Of a DNA stretch of 21,575 nt, positions 14,253 through 21,475 are shown piece after piece. Source of the DNA: an uncultured Hungatella sp. (GTDB lineage Bacteria > Bacillota > Clostridia > Lachnospirales > Lachnospiraceae); NCBI GenBank assembly GCA_959018155.1, contig CAUEKH010000003.1, positions 1 to 21,575 of the forward strand, read 5' to 3'. The notes under the pieces are model-generated. The model ran no database searches, was not told where the DNA came from, and worked only from the letters and a program-made list of their open reading frames with translations. How positions within the stretch are numbered: position 1 is the first letter of the stretch; each line of letters opens with the position of its first letter. The position numbers and the translations under genes are program-made.

Positions 14253-15974
14253 ATGGAATTGAAGAGTCAGGAAATTCGCGCTTTAGCACCTGAGATGGAT
14301 CCACTGCGCATGGGAATGGGCTGGAAAGTGGAGGATTTATCGAAACCTCAGATCCTGGTGGAAAGCACCTTTGGCGACAGCCACCCAGGAAGCGCTCATC
14401 TGCTGGAACTGGTTGAAGAAGCGGTAAAGGGAATCAACGAACACGGCGGCAAGGGCGCGCGGTATTTTGCCACTGATATCTGCGACGGGATGGCGCAGGG
14501 ACACGACGGAATCAACTACTCTCTCGCCTCCCGTGATACCATCTGCAACATGATTGAAATTCACGCCAATGCCACCACCTTTGATGCCGGTGTTTTTGTG
14601 GCAAGCTGTGATAAGGCAGTGCCGGCACACTTAATGGCCATCGGACGTCTTAAGATTCCGTCAATCGTCGTGACCGGAGGCGTTATGGATGCGGGTCCTG
14701 ACTTGCTGACGCTGGAACAGATTGGAATGTACAGCGCCATGTGCCAGCGCGGGGAGATTTCCGAGGAAAAGCTGACGTATTATAAACACCATGCGTGTCC
14801 ATCCTGTGGCGCCTGTTCCTTTATGGGAACCGCTTCTACCATGCAGATTATGGCCGAAGCTTTAGGACTGATGCTTCCGGGAAGCGCCCTGATGCCTGCT
14901 ACGTGCGACGATTTGAAGAAGGTGGCCTACGAGGCCGGCGTACAGTCCGTCCGGCTGGCTGAAATGGGGTTAAAGTCCAGCGATATTGTGACCATGAAAT
15001 CCTTTGAGAATGCCATTATGGTTCACGCGGCTATCTCCGGTTCCAGCAACTCCCTGTTGCATATTCCGGCAATCGCACACGAATTCGGGTATGAACTGGA
15101 CGCGGATACATTTGACCGTATGCACCGCGGCGCCCACTACCTTTTAGACATCAGACCTGCCGGGAAATGGCCGGCACAGTATTTCTACTACGCAGGCGGC
15201 GTGCCAAGAATTATGGAAGAGATTAAGAGTATGCTTCATCTGGACGTTATGACCGTTACCGGCAAGACGCTGGGAGAAAATCTGGAAGACTTAAAGAAGA
15301 GCGGCTACTACGAGAAATGTGACGAATATTTAAAGGAAATTGGATTAGAGCGCACCGATATTATCAGAAGTTTTGACAAACCAATCGGCGACAACGGGAC
15401 AATCGCGATTCTCCGCGGCAATCTGGCGCCGGAAGGAGCGGAGGTGAAACATTCCGCAGTTCCGAAGGAAATGTTCCAGGCTGTTCTGAAAGCAAAACCA
15501 TTTGACTGTGAAGAAGACGCTATCGCCGCCGTATTGAATAAGACGATCCGTCCCGGAGACGCCGTCATTATCCGCTACGAGGGACCGAAGGGCAGCGGAA
15601 TGCCGGAGATGTTTTATACCACGGAAGCCATTTCCTCCGATGAAGAACTTGGAAAGAGTATTGCGCTGATCACCGACGGGCGATTCTCCGGCGCATCCAA
15701 GGGACCGGCCATCGGCCATGTATCACCGGAAGCCGCGGAAGGCGGCCCAATCGCTCTGATTGAGGAAGACGACTTAATTGAAATTGATATTCCCGCCCGC
15801 ATCTTACGGATTGTAGGAATTCACGGAGAGAAAATGGCGCCGGAAAAAGTTGATGAGATTCTGGCTGTGAGAAAAAAGAACTGGACTCCGAAGCCCGCGA
15901 AATATACTTCCGGCGTTCTGAAAATTTTCTCGGAACATGCCGTTTCGCCGATGAAGGGCGGATACATGCGGTAG
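14253..15974 (+). CDS. IlvD/Edd-family dehydratase, probably for a sugar acid
   Basis: 573 aa. The IlvD/Edd family dehydrates 2,3-dihydroxy acids (branched-chain precursors or aldonates) with an Fe-S cluster and Mg. Family motifs seen are VASCDKAVPAH (Cys119, Lys121), CGACSFMGTASTM (Cys188, cluster ligand), AISGSSNSLLHIPAIAHE, MTVTGKTLGEN and DGRFSGASKGPAIGHVSPEA with the catalytic Ser. The usual first cluster Cys is not found: that segment reads FGDSHPGSAHLLEL. A Cys occurs instead at 77 in TDICDGMAQG, where the E. coli YjhG type also has Cys. With the FadR-type regulator upstream and GntP permease downstream, aldonate dehydration to a 2-keto-3-deoxy acid is more likely than valine/isoleucine synthesis. 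The substrate is not determinable here. AGGAGGG lies 7 nt before the start. Confidence 0.88.
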   Translation: MELKSQEIRALAPEMDPLRMGMGWKVEDLSKPQILVESTFGDSHPGSAHLLELVEEAVKGINEHGGKGARYFATDICDGMAQGHDGINYSLASRDTICNMIEIHANATTFDAGVFVASCDKAVPAHLMAIGRLKIPSIVVTGGVMDAGPDLLTLEQIGMYSAMCQRGEISEEKLTYYKHHACPSCGACSFMGTASTMQIMAEALGLMLPGSALMPATCDDLKKVAYEAGVQSVRLAEMGLKSSDIVTMKSFENAIMVHAAISGSSNSLLHIPAIAHEFGYELDADTFDRMHRGAHYLLDIRPAGKWPAQYFYYAGGVPRIMEEIKSMLHLDVMTVTGKTLGENLEDLKKSGYYEKCDEYLKEIGLERTDIIRSFDKPIGDNGTIAILRGNLAPEGAEVKHSAVPKEMFQAVLKAKPFDCEEDAIAAVLNKTIRPGDAVIIRYEGPKGSGMPEMFYTTEAISSDEELGKSIALITDGRFSGASKGPAIGHVSPEAAEGGPIALIEEDDLIEIDIPARILRIVGIHGEKMAPEKVDEILAVRKKNWTPKPAKYTSGVLKIFSEHAVSPMKGGYMR

Positions 15975-15982
15975 ATCACACA

Positions 15983-16014
15983 GCGGCATATGCCACTCAG
16001 GCTGCATATGCCGC
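15983..16014 (+). repeat. Intercistronic perfect 11-bp hairpin
   Basis: GCGGCATATGC (15983-15993) and GCATATGCCGC (16004-16014) pair exactly with a 10-nt loop in the 89-bp gap between the dehydratase and permease genes. No T-run follows. It may be an RNA processing or stability element that sets different levels of the two gene products. Confidence 0.85.
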
Positions 16015-16063
16015 ACAGACGCAGCCACACAATCCATGAAAAAGATATGAGGAGAAATGAATT

Positions 16064-17467
16064 ATGGGGAAATCTTTTCTTGCCGCTACGGCACTTATTG
16101 CTACCGCTGACACCGCGGGAAATCCTACAGCCGGCCCGGGCAGACTCATCGCTGCCGCGCTTATTGGTCTTGTTATTCTGCTGGCCCTGATCATCGTCGT
16201 AAAGGTGCAGGCCATCATCGCTATTTTAATCAGTGCCGTAGCCATCGGAATCATGGCCGGTATGCCATTTTCCGCTATTATTGATTCCGTGGGAACCGGT
16301 ATGGGGAACACCCTGAAGGGAATCGCGCTCTTAGTCGGCCTCGGATCCATGTTCGGCGCAATCCTGGAAATATCAGGAGGCGCCCAGAGGATCGCCACAA
16401 CCCTTGTCGACAAATTTGGCGAAAGCCGCGCCGCGTGGGCTCTCGGCATCACCGGGCTTGTTATCGCCATGCCGGTATTCTTTGACGCCGGACTTATCAT
16501 CCTGATTCCACTGGCTTTCAGCCTTGCAAAGAAGACGAAAAAATCGAGTCTCAGCTACGCAATCCCGCTGTTAGCCGGATTAGCTGTCGGCCATGCCTTT
16601 ATACCGCCGACACCGGGTCCCATCCTTGTGGCCAATATGCTGGGAGTGGATCTCGGATACGTGATTATCGTAGGACTTATTTCCGGTACCGTGGCCATGG
16701 TTCTGGCCGGTCCGCTCTTCGGACGTTTCATCGGGAAGAAGATTTACGTTCTGGTTCCGAAAAATGTTGAGGAAATGCCGGACTGTGACGAGAGCCATCT
16801 CCCGAAATTCAGTACAGTCGTCGGAATTATCTTAATTCCTCTGGTTCTCATCATTTTAAGCACCGTTTCCAAACTGCTTCCGGCTATGGCAGGGGTTCAG
16901 CCGCTGTTAGCCTTCCTGGGGGAACCATTTGTGGCCCTTACCATTGCTACAATCGCCGCCATGATTGTTCTCGGAATCCGTCACGGCTATACCAGAGAAG
17001 AACTGGAAAAAGTCATGACAAAATCCTTAGAGCCAACCGGCATGATTCTTTTAGTGACCGCCTGCGGCGGCGTCTTACGGTACGTGCTTCAGGATTCCGG
17101 GCTTGGTGAAGTGATCGGCGGGGCTGTGGCCGGAAGCCCGTTCCCGTTAGTCATCGTGGCCTTCATCGTTTCCGCCCTGGTTCGTATGTCCGTCGGTTCC
17201 GCCACAGTTGCCATGACCATGGGCGCCGGAATCATCGCCTCCATGCCGGAGATTGCCACACTCTCACCACTCTATCTGGCCTGCGTGACCGCAGCCGTTG
17301 CGGGAGGCGCCACCGTGATGAGCCATTTCAATGACTCCGGTTTCTGGCTGGTAAAATCTCTGCTCCAGATTGACGAAAAGACAACGCTCCGCACCTGGAC
17401 GATCATGGAAACCATCGTAGGCGGATCCGGCTTCCTGGTCGCACTCATCATCTCCATGTTTGCATAG
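16064..17467 (+). CDS. GntP-family gluconate/sugar-acid:H+ symporter
   Basis: 467 aa, very hydrophobic, with about 12 membrane segments. Family signatures include GNTLKGIALLVGLGSMFGAILE, SGGAQRIATTLVDKFG, MPVFFDAGLIILIPLAFSLA, HAFIPPTPGPILVANMLG and MSHFNDSGFWLVK, all typical of GntP permeases that import gluconate or related aldonates with protons. About 30 residues precede the usual start of the family, including a short hydrophobic stretch. AGGAG lies 9 nt before the ATG. It is second in an operon with the dehydratase (89-bp gap) and probably imports that enzyme's substrate. A strong terminator follows at 17527-17580. Confidence 0.93.
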   Translation: MGKSFLAATALIATADTAGNPTAGPGRLIAAALIGLVILLALIIVVKVQAIIAILISAVAIGIMAGMPFSAIIDSVGTGMGNTLKGIALLVGLGSMFGAILEISGGAQRIATTLVDKFGESRAAWALGITGLVIAMPVFFDAGLIILIPLAFSLAKKTKKSSLSYAIPLLAGLAVGHAFIPPTPGPILVANMLGVDLGYVIIVGLISGTVAMVLAGPLFGRFIGKKIYVLVPKNVEEMPDCDESHLPKFSTVVGIILIPLVLIILSTVSKLLPAMAGVQPLLAFLGEPFVALTIATIAAMIVLGIRHGYTREELEKVMTKSLEPTGMILLVTACGGVLRYVLQDSGLGEVIGGAVAGSPFPLVIVAFIVSALVRMSVGSATVAMTMGAGIIASMPEIATLSPLYLACVTAAVAGGATVMSHFNDSGFWLVKSLLQIDEKTTLRTWTIMETIVGGSGFLVALIISMFA

Positions 17468-17526
17468 AGGGGCGTTTCAGTATTCCAATGTTCCAGTATT
17501 AAGTTATAGAATAAGATACATAACCC

Positions 17527-17580
17527 AAAAGTGCAGAAGCAGCGAATACCCATTCCGTATCCGCCGCTTCTGCACTTTTT
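17527..17580. terminator. Bidirectional terminator between GntP and rpiB genes
   Basis: A 14-bp perfect outer stem (17527-17540/17566-17579), extended by an inner near-match GCGAATAC (17542-17549)/GTATCCGC (17557-17564). It has TTTTT on the plus side and TTTT on the minus side, and lies between convergent operons. Confidence 0.85.
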
Positions 17581-17621
17581 ATGGTAAACAGCCAGTCGGT
17601 AAGGTTCTACCGCCCCGATTC

Positions 17622-18074
17622 TCAGCACCCGCTGTTACGTCTCTCAATATCCATCACCAGGTCAACGCGTCTCTGATGTCTTCCGCCTTCATACTCGGCA
17701 TTCAGCCACTCTTCCGTTATCATCTTGGCCATCTCAACGCCGATCACACGCGCGCCAAAGGCCAGGACATTGGAATTGTTGTGCATTCTGGAAAGTTTCG
17801 CCGTATACGGCTCGCTGCAGACACAGCAGCGGATTCCATTTACCTTGTTGCAGGCTAAAGAGATACCGACTCCCGTTCCGCAGATGGCAATTCCCAAATC
17901 CGCCTCACCGGAGGTCACCGCTAAGCTGACCTTCTCTCCGTATACCGGGTAATCGCAGCTCTCAGTGGAATTCGTTCCAAAATCAATTACCTCATATCCC
18001 TTTTCTTCCAGAAATTTCTTTATCTCATTCTTCATCTCAATGGCCGTATGGTCATTACCCATCGCTATCTTCAT
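17622..18074 (-). CDS. rpiB: Ribose-5-phosphate isomerase B (RpiB/LacAB family)
   Basis: 150 aa, the usual RpiB length. It interconverts ribose-5-phosphate and ribulose-5-phosphate in the cytoplasm. The key residues are present: GNDHTA with Asp8-His9, catalytic Cys65 in ICGTGVGISLACNK, His98 in KLSRMHNNSNVLAFGARV, and EGGRHQRRVD with the phosphate-binding basic residues. The Cys and His pair favours RpiB over the LacA/LacB galactose-6-phosphate isomerase halves, but related isomerases (allose-6-phosphate, other pentose phosphates) cannot be excluded. GGAG lies 5 nt before the ATG. It converges on the GntP operon and follows aroC on the same strand after 78 bp. Confidence 0.9.
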   Translation of the reverse strand: MKIAMGNDHTAIEMKNEIKKFLEEKGYEVIDFGTNSTESCDYPVYGEKVSLAVTSGEADLGIAICGTGVGISLACNKVNGIRCCVCSEPYTAKLSRMHNNSNVLAFGARVIGVEMAKMITEEWLNAEYEGGRHQRRVDLVMDIERRNSGC

Positions 18075-18152
18075 CTGATCTCCATGCTCCTTTATTCCGT
18101 GATTTTTCAGTCTGGAAATTTTTCCGGTTTCTCTGTTATAGTAACCCGTTTT

Positions 18153-19280
18153 CTAAAATTCTTCTCCTCCGGGCAGCTCTTTCTCAAAAAAATCTGCAAT
18201 TCTGTCAAGACGTGATGTCATGCTCATAAGCAGCAAATCCGCTGTCACCAGCGCCGCCATGGCTTCTACAACCACCACAGCCCTCGGAACGATAACCGGA
18301 TCGTGACGGCCTTTTATCTCAATCTCCGTCTCTTCCTTCTGGCGGTTCACCGTCTTCTGCGGCCGGGCAATGGATGGGGTGGGCTTAAATGCCGCCCGCA
18401 TCACAACCTGGCTGCCGTCGCTGATCCCGCCGAGGATTCCGCCGGAATGGTTCGTCTCTTTGGCGGCCCGGCCGTCCCCGCCCCTGCAGAATGCGTCGTT
18501 ATTGGCAGAACCGGTGGAACGGGCGGCCTCGAATCCATCTCCGATTTCAAAGCCCTTGACCGCTCCGATGGAGAAAATGGCCTGTGCCAGGGCCGCGTCG
18601 TATTTTTCGAAAACCGGCTCACCGATTCCGGCAGGAAGTCCATCGATCACACACTCGACTACGCCGCCCGCTGAATCGCAGGTTTCCATCAGTTCATCTA
18701 AATACTTTTCCGCCAGAGCAGCCGTCCGGGCATCTGGCATATAGAGCCGGTTGGAATCCATTTCTTCCATATCTATATGGTCTCTATCTATCTCATACGG
18801 TCCGATGGCCCTTGTGTAGGCACGGACAGTGATTCCCAGGCTCTCTAAAAGCTTTGCCGCAACCGCGCCCGCCGCTACGCGGCCTATGGTCTCACGGCCG
18901 GAGGACCGGCCTCCGCCGCGGTAGTCCCGAAAACCGTATTTCTCATCAAATGTATAATCGGCATGGCCCGGCCTGTAGACCTCCATGATATTGCCGTAAT
19001 CCCTCGACCGCTGGTCCGTGTTCCTCACTACCAGCGAAATCGGCGTCCCTGTTGTCTTTCCCTCAAAGACACCGGACAGGATTTCCACCGAATCCGCTTC
19101 CTGTCTCTTGGTGGTGTAACGGCTCTGTCCCGGTTTGCGCCTGTCTAAATACGCCTGGATATCCTTCTCCGACAATTCAAGACCAGCCGGACAGCCGTCC
19201 ACGACAACGCCGATTCCCTTTCCGTGTGATTCCCCCCAGGTTGTCACCTTTAGTATGGTTCCCAGTGTTGATCCTGCCAT
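18153..19280 (-). CDS. aroC: Chorismate synthase
   Basis: 375 aa, full length. It catalyses the last step of the shikimate pathway (EC 4.2.3.5), from 5-enolpyruvylshikimate-3-phosphate to chorismate, and needs reduced FMN. Signatures in order are TWGESHGKGIG near the start, RRKPGQSRYTTKRQEAD, YRPGHADYTFDEKYGFRDYRGGGRSSGRET, the GSANNDAF and NHSGGILGGISDG loops, and GRHDPVIVPRAVVVVEAM near the end. AGGGAG lies upstream at a somewhat long spacing. It starts 19 bp after the lactonase-family gene on the same strand and has no promoter between, so it is probably the second gene of that operon. The other shikimate genes are not in the window. Confidence 0.97.
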   Translation of the reverse strand: MAGSTLGTILKVTTWGESHGKGIGVVVDGCPAGLELSEKDIQAYLDRRKPGQSRYTTKRQEADSVEILSGVFEGKTTGTPISLVVRNTDQRSRDYGNIMEVYRPGHADYTFDEKYGFRDYRGGGRSSGRETIGRVAAGAVAAKLLESLGITVRAYTRAIGPYEIDRDHIDMEEMDSNRLYMPDARTAALAEKYLDELMETCDSAGGVVECVIDGLPAGIGEPVFEKYDAALAQAIFSIGAVKGFEIGDGFEAARSTGSANNDAFCRGGDGRAAKETNHSGGILGGISDGSQVVMRAAFKPTPSIARPQKTVNRQKEETEIEIKGRHDPVIVPRAVVVVEAMAALVTADLLLMSMTSRLDRIADFFEKELPGGEEF

Positions 19281-19299
19281 AATTCTTTTGTCTCCCTTT

Positions 19300-20358
19300 T
19301 TAGTCGCTGACTTTTACAATCACACAGCTGTTTGGCTCATTGACCCTGATTTCCTTGCCATTCATGATCAGAAGGCCCTTCTCATAATCCACGGTGAAGA
19401 ATGTGATGCTTCCATTCTCATGGTTCATGCAGGCGATATGCTTATCATCCGGGAAGACGCAGATATCCTTCGGATAACTTCCGCTGATCGGCAGACAGCA
19501 GTTGAACTCTAAAAGGCCGGTATTCTTGTCCCTGTTATAGACGGTGACTGTATTATCACCGGCATTTCCGCAGAACATATGAGACTCATCGGTGGAGAAG
19601 CGCATGGAACAGGCTGCAGTCAGCTGGGTCAGCGCCTTCGGTCCGGTGGTGGAGATCGTCTGGATCTTCTCGATCTTTGGCTGACGTTCCCCGGTTTCAT
19701 ATGTATAGACATCAATGACATTCTTTAATTCATACATTAGATAGAAGAATTTTCCGTCGGAACTGAAACGGAAACATCTTGGCGCTGACTCTAACTCGCA
19801 GCGAAGGGCGTCCACCAGCACCAGCTTCTCCTCTTTCTCATTAAAACGGTAGATCTTTACCTGATCAATTCCCAAATCCGCCACCATGACGAATTTGCCG
19901 TCAGGCGTCCTTCTCGTACAGCTGACATGCGGTCTGAAGTTACGTTCCGCCACGCTGCCAAGTCCCTTGTGGAACACGCCATCTACGATCTCTCCCACTG
20001 TGCCGTCTTTATTCAAACGGAGCACGGTGGATTTGCCGTCATGGTAACCGGAAACGAAAATATACTTGTCCTCCGCGTCTGTGGACAGATGGCAGCCTCT
20101 CATTCCCTTGATGTTGGCGGAGTTGAGTCTCGTGATCGCGCCATTTTCATGGATTCGGAATGATACGACCCCTTCATCCGCGATGGAATACAGAGTCTTT
20201 CCATCACTGGATGCAATTAAATAGGAAGAGTTGTCTACTTCTATCTCGCATCTGAAAAAAAATCTTCCTTTATTGACATCCACATCATATACTGTGATGC
20301 CCTTTGCCTGACCATTGTAAGAATAGGATCCTACATATGCCATATACTTTCCCTTCAT
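19300..20358 (-). CDS. Lactonase (6-phosphogluconolactonase) family seven-bladed beta-propeller
   Basis: 352 aa. Repeated blade motifs are visible along the length: AYVGSYSYNGQAKGITVYDVD at the start, then SSDGKTLYSI, DKYIFVSGY, PDGKFVMVADLGIDQVKIYRF, SSDGKFFYLMYELKNVIDVYTY, STDESHMFCGNAGDNTVTVYNRD and FPDDKHIACMNHENGSITFFTV. NFRPHVSCTRRTPDGKFVMVADLG matches the conserved PHxH-like region of YbhE-type Pgl, although here it reads PHVSC. The family hydrolyses 6-phosphogluconolactone or other lactones, but many members have unknown substrates. AGGAGG lies 8 nt before the start. The promoter at 20548-20576 leaves a leader of about 180 nt. It is first in an operon with aroC, an unusual pairing. 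Confidence 0.85.
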   Translation of the reverse strand: MKGKYMAYVGSYSYNGQAKGITVYDVDVNKGRFFFRCEIEVDNSSYLIASSDGKTLYSIADEGVVSFRIHENGAITRLNSANIKGMRGCHLSTDAEDKYIFVSGYHDGKSTVLRLNKDGTVGEIVDGVFHKGLGSVAERNFRPHVSCTRRTPDGKFVMVADLGIDQVKIYRFNEKEEKLVLVDALRCELESAPRCFRFSSDGKFFYLMYELKNVIDVYTYETGERQPKIEKIQTISTTGPKALTQLTAACSMRFSTDESHMFCGNAGDNTVTVYNRDKNTGLLEFNCCLPISGSYPKDICVFPDDKHIACMNHENGSITFFTVDYEKGLLIMNGKEIRVNEPNSCVIVKVSD

Positions 20359-20547
20359 CTTTAAGTCCTCCTGGTTTTAATCTGCATTTTATGTGAACTG
20401 CTGCCGCTTTTTCCTCTTACACGGCCAGCCCCTGCCTCCCGTCTGCAGGAAATTTTCCCGTCACTTTCATCACTTTCGTTCCGGCGGTTCTTCCCTTATT
20501 TACACGGTTTGGGACTGCTCTCTGGTTCTGATGGTTACACTAAAAAT

Positions 20548-20576
20548 ATCATATCATAAAAATGTTTATTTGTTAA
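20548..20576 (-). promoter_or_regulatory. Promoter of the lactonase-aroC operon
   Basis: On the minus strand TTAACA (20576-20571), a 17-nt spacer and TATGAT (20553-20548). The predicted start is near 20541. Confidence 0.65.
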
Positions 20577-20586
20577 GGAAAAACTA

Positions 20587-20614
20587 TTGACACACAGCAG
20601 AAATCCGGTATAAT
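20587..20614 (+). promoter_or_regulatory. Promoter of the XRE-cupin/pot operon
   Basis: Perfect consensus hexamers TTGACA (20587-20592) and TATAAT (20609-20614) with a 16-nt spacer. The predicted start is near 20621, about 250 nt before the start codon. Confidence 0.8.
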
Positions 20615-20733
20615 GTATCTTGCTGCAAGTTTATTATTACTAAACTTTTTAGTTATTATTATCATCAGTTAGTATAGGTAAACTCACAGTTTATTTTTTA
20701 TAAATGAATTTTTACCGGTTTTGTAAAAAATGA

Positions 20734-20850
20734 ATGCGGTTCCCGCGTGACTTAACTGATACGCAAGTATCATGGAAAAGTGCGCAGACTGCGCATAATC
20801 ATGGCCTTAAACGGGTGCGATTCCCTGTCCGCCATGGGCGCAGGCCACCG
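20734..20850 (+). ncRNA. Candidate structured RNA leader upstream of the XRE-cupin gene
   Basis: Potential stems in order: GCGG/CCGC with a TTC loop (20736-20746); TGATAC/GTATCA closed by a GCAA (GNRA) tetraloop (20757-20772); TGCGCA/TGCGCA with a GAC loop (20781-20795); and CATGGC (20800-20805)/GCCATG (20831-20836) enclosing a GGG/CCC stem. A second CATGG at 20771-20775 could compete for the same 3' strand, allowing alternative folds. I do not recognise a known riboswitch class. No T-run follows, so any control would more likely be on translation. Confidence 0.35.
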
Positions 20851-20871
20851 TCATCAGATAAGGAGGAGCAT

Positions 20872-21405
20872 ATGGATATCGGTGCGAAATTAAAAGAGCT
20901 CAGAATTTTAAAAGGGCTCACCCAGGAGGAGCTGGCGGATCGCGCAGAGCTGTCGAAAGGGTTTATTTCCCAGCTGGAAAGGGACTTGACTTCCCCCTCC
21001 ATTGCGACCCTCATGGATATATTACAGTGCCTCGGCACTTCTATCGGGGAATTTTTCAATGAGACGCCGGAGGAACAGATTGTATTCGGTAAGTTTGATT
21101 ACTTTGAAAAGCACGATGTGGAGCTTCACAATGAAATCAAATGGATTATCCCCAATGCCCAGAAAAATATCATGGAGCCGATTCTTTTAACACTGGAGGC
21201 CGGCGGTGAGACGTACCCGGATAATCCCCATGAAGGGGAGGAATTCGGATATGTACTGTCTGGGAATATATCCATTCATATAGGAAATAAGACATATAAA
21301 GCCAAAAAAGGGGAATCCTTTTACTTTGTCTCAGACAAAAAGCATTATTTAAGCAGCAAGGCAGGCGCGACCTTAATCTGGGTCAGCTCGCCGCCAAGCT
21401 TCTAA
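20872..21405 (+). CDS. XRE-family regulator with C-terminal cupin domain (PuuR-like)
   Basis: 177 aa. The start at 20872 is set by AAGGAGGAG just upstream; the frame stays open 46 codons further, but that stretch lies in the leader and lacks a ribosome binding site. The N-terminal helix-turn-helix (about residues 5-60) reads LKELRILKGLTQEELADRAEL, then SKGFISQLERD and SPSIATLMDILQCLG. A cupin domain (about 105-175) follows with PHEGEEFGYVLSG and FYFVSDKKHYLSS; His120 and neighbouring acidic residues could bind a metal or ligand. This layout is typical of regulators that precede polyamine or amino-acid transport genes, and potA begins 70 bp downstream. It probably adjusts that operon, and perhaps itself, to polyamine level. 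Confidence 0.93.
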   Translation: MDIGAKLKELRILKGLTQEELADRAELSKGFISQLERDLTSPSIATLMDILQCLGTSIGEFFNETPEEQIVFGKFDYFEKHDVELHNEIKWIIPNAQKNIMEPILLTLEAGGETYPDNPHEGEEFGYVLSGNISIHIGNKTYKAKKGESFYFVSDKKHYLSSKAGATLIWVSSPPSF

Positions 21406-21411
21406 ATTCAG

Positions 21412-21450
21412 GAGACACGAAAGGCGGCCGGAAACTGCCCGCCAGGTCTC
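21412..21450 (+). repeat. Intercistronic nested hairpin between regulator and potA
   Basis: GAGAC (21412-21416)/GTCTC (21446-21450) encloses GGCGG (21423-21427)/CCGCC (21439-21443). No T-run follows. It may tune expression of potA relative to the regulator. Confidence 0.5.
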
Positions 21451-21475
21451 AGCTCATAACAGGAGGATAAAGGTC

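Larger units (their letters stand above)
20359..20871. other. Divergent regulatory region between the lactonase and XRE-cupin genes
   Basis: No coding region is supported. Two promoters stand back to back with -35 boxes 10 bp apart (20571-20576 minus, 20587-20592 plus). The left part is the leader of about 180 nt of the lactonase mRNA; I see no recognisable riboswitch in it. The right part is a leader of about 250 nt for the XRE-cupin/pot mRNA, first AT-rich with small palindromes (20629-20700), then GC-richer with several stems. Confidence 0.7.

Noticed and set aside
20772..20798. Eight-codon leader peptide (MEKCADCA) with two Cys codons
   Set aside because: No Shine-Dalgarno precedes it and no terminator or antiterminator pair follows, so attenuation is not supported.
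20800..20850. Resemblance to tRNA T-arm, ZTP or cobalamin riboswitch fragments
   Set aside because: Only isolated short strings match; the required stems and conserved cores of these RNAs are missing.
20734..20871. 46-codon N-terminal extension of the XRE-cupin protein
   Set aside because: It would be read from the structured leader without a ribosome binding site; the HTH begins directly after the well-supported ATG at 20872.
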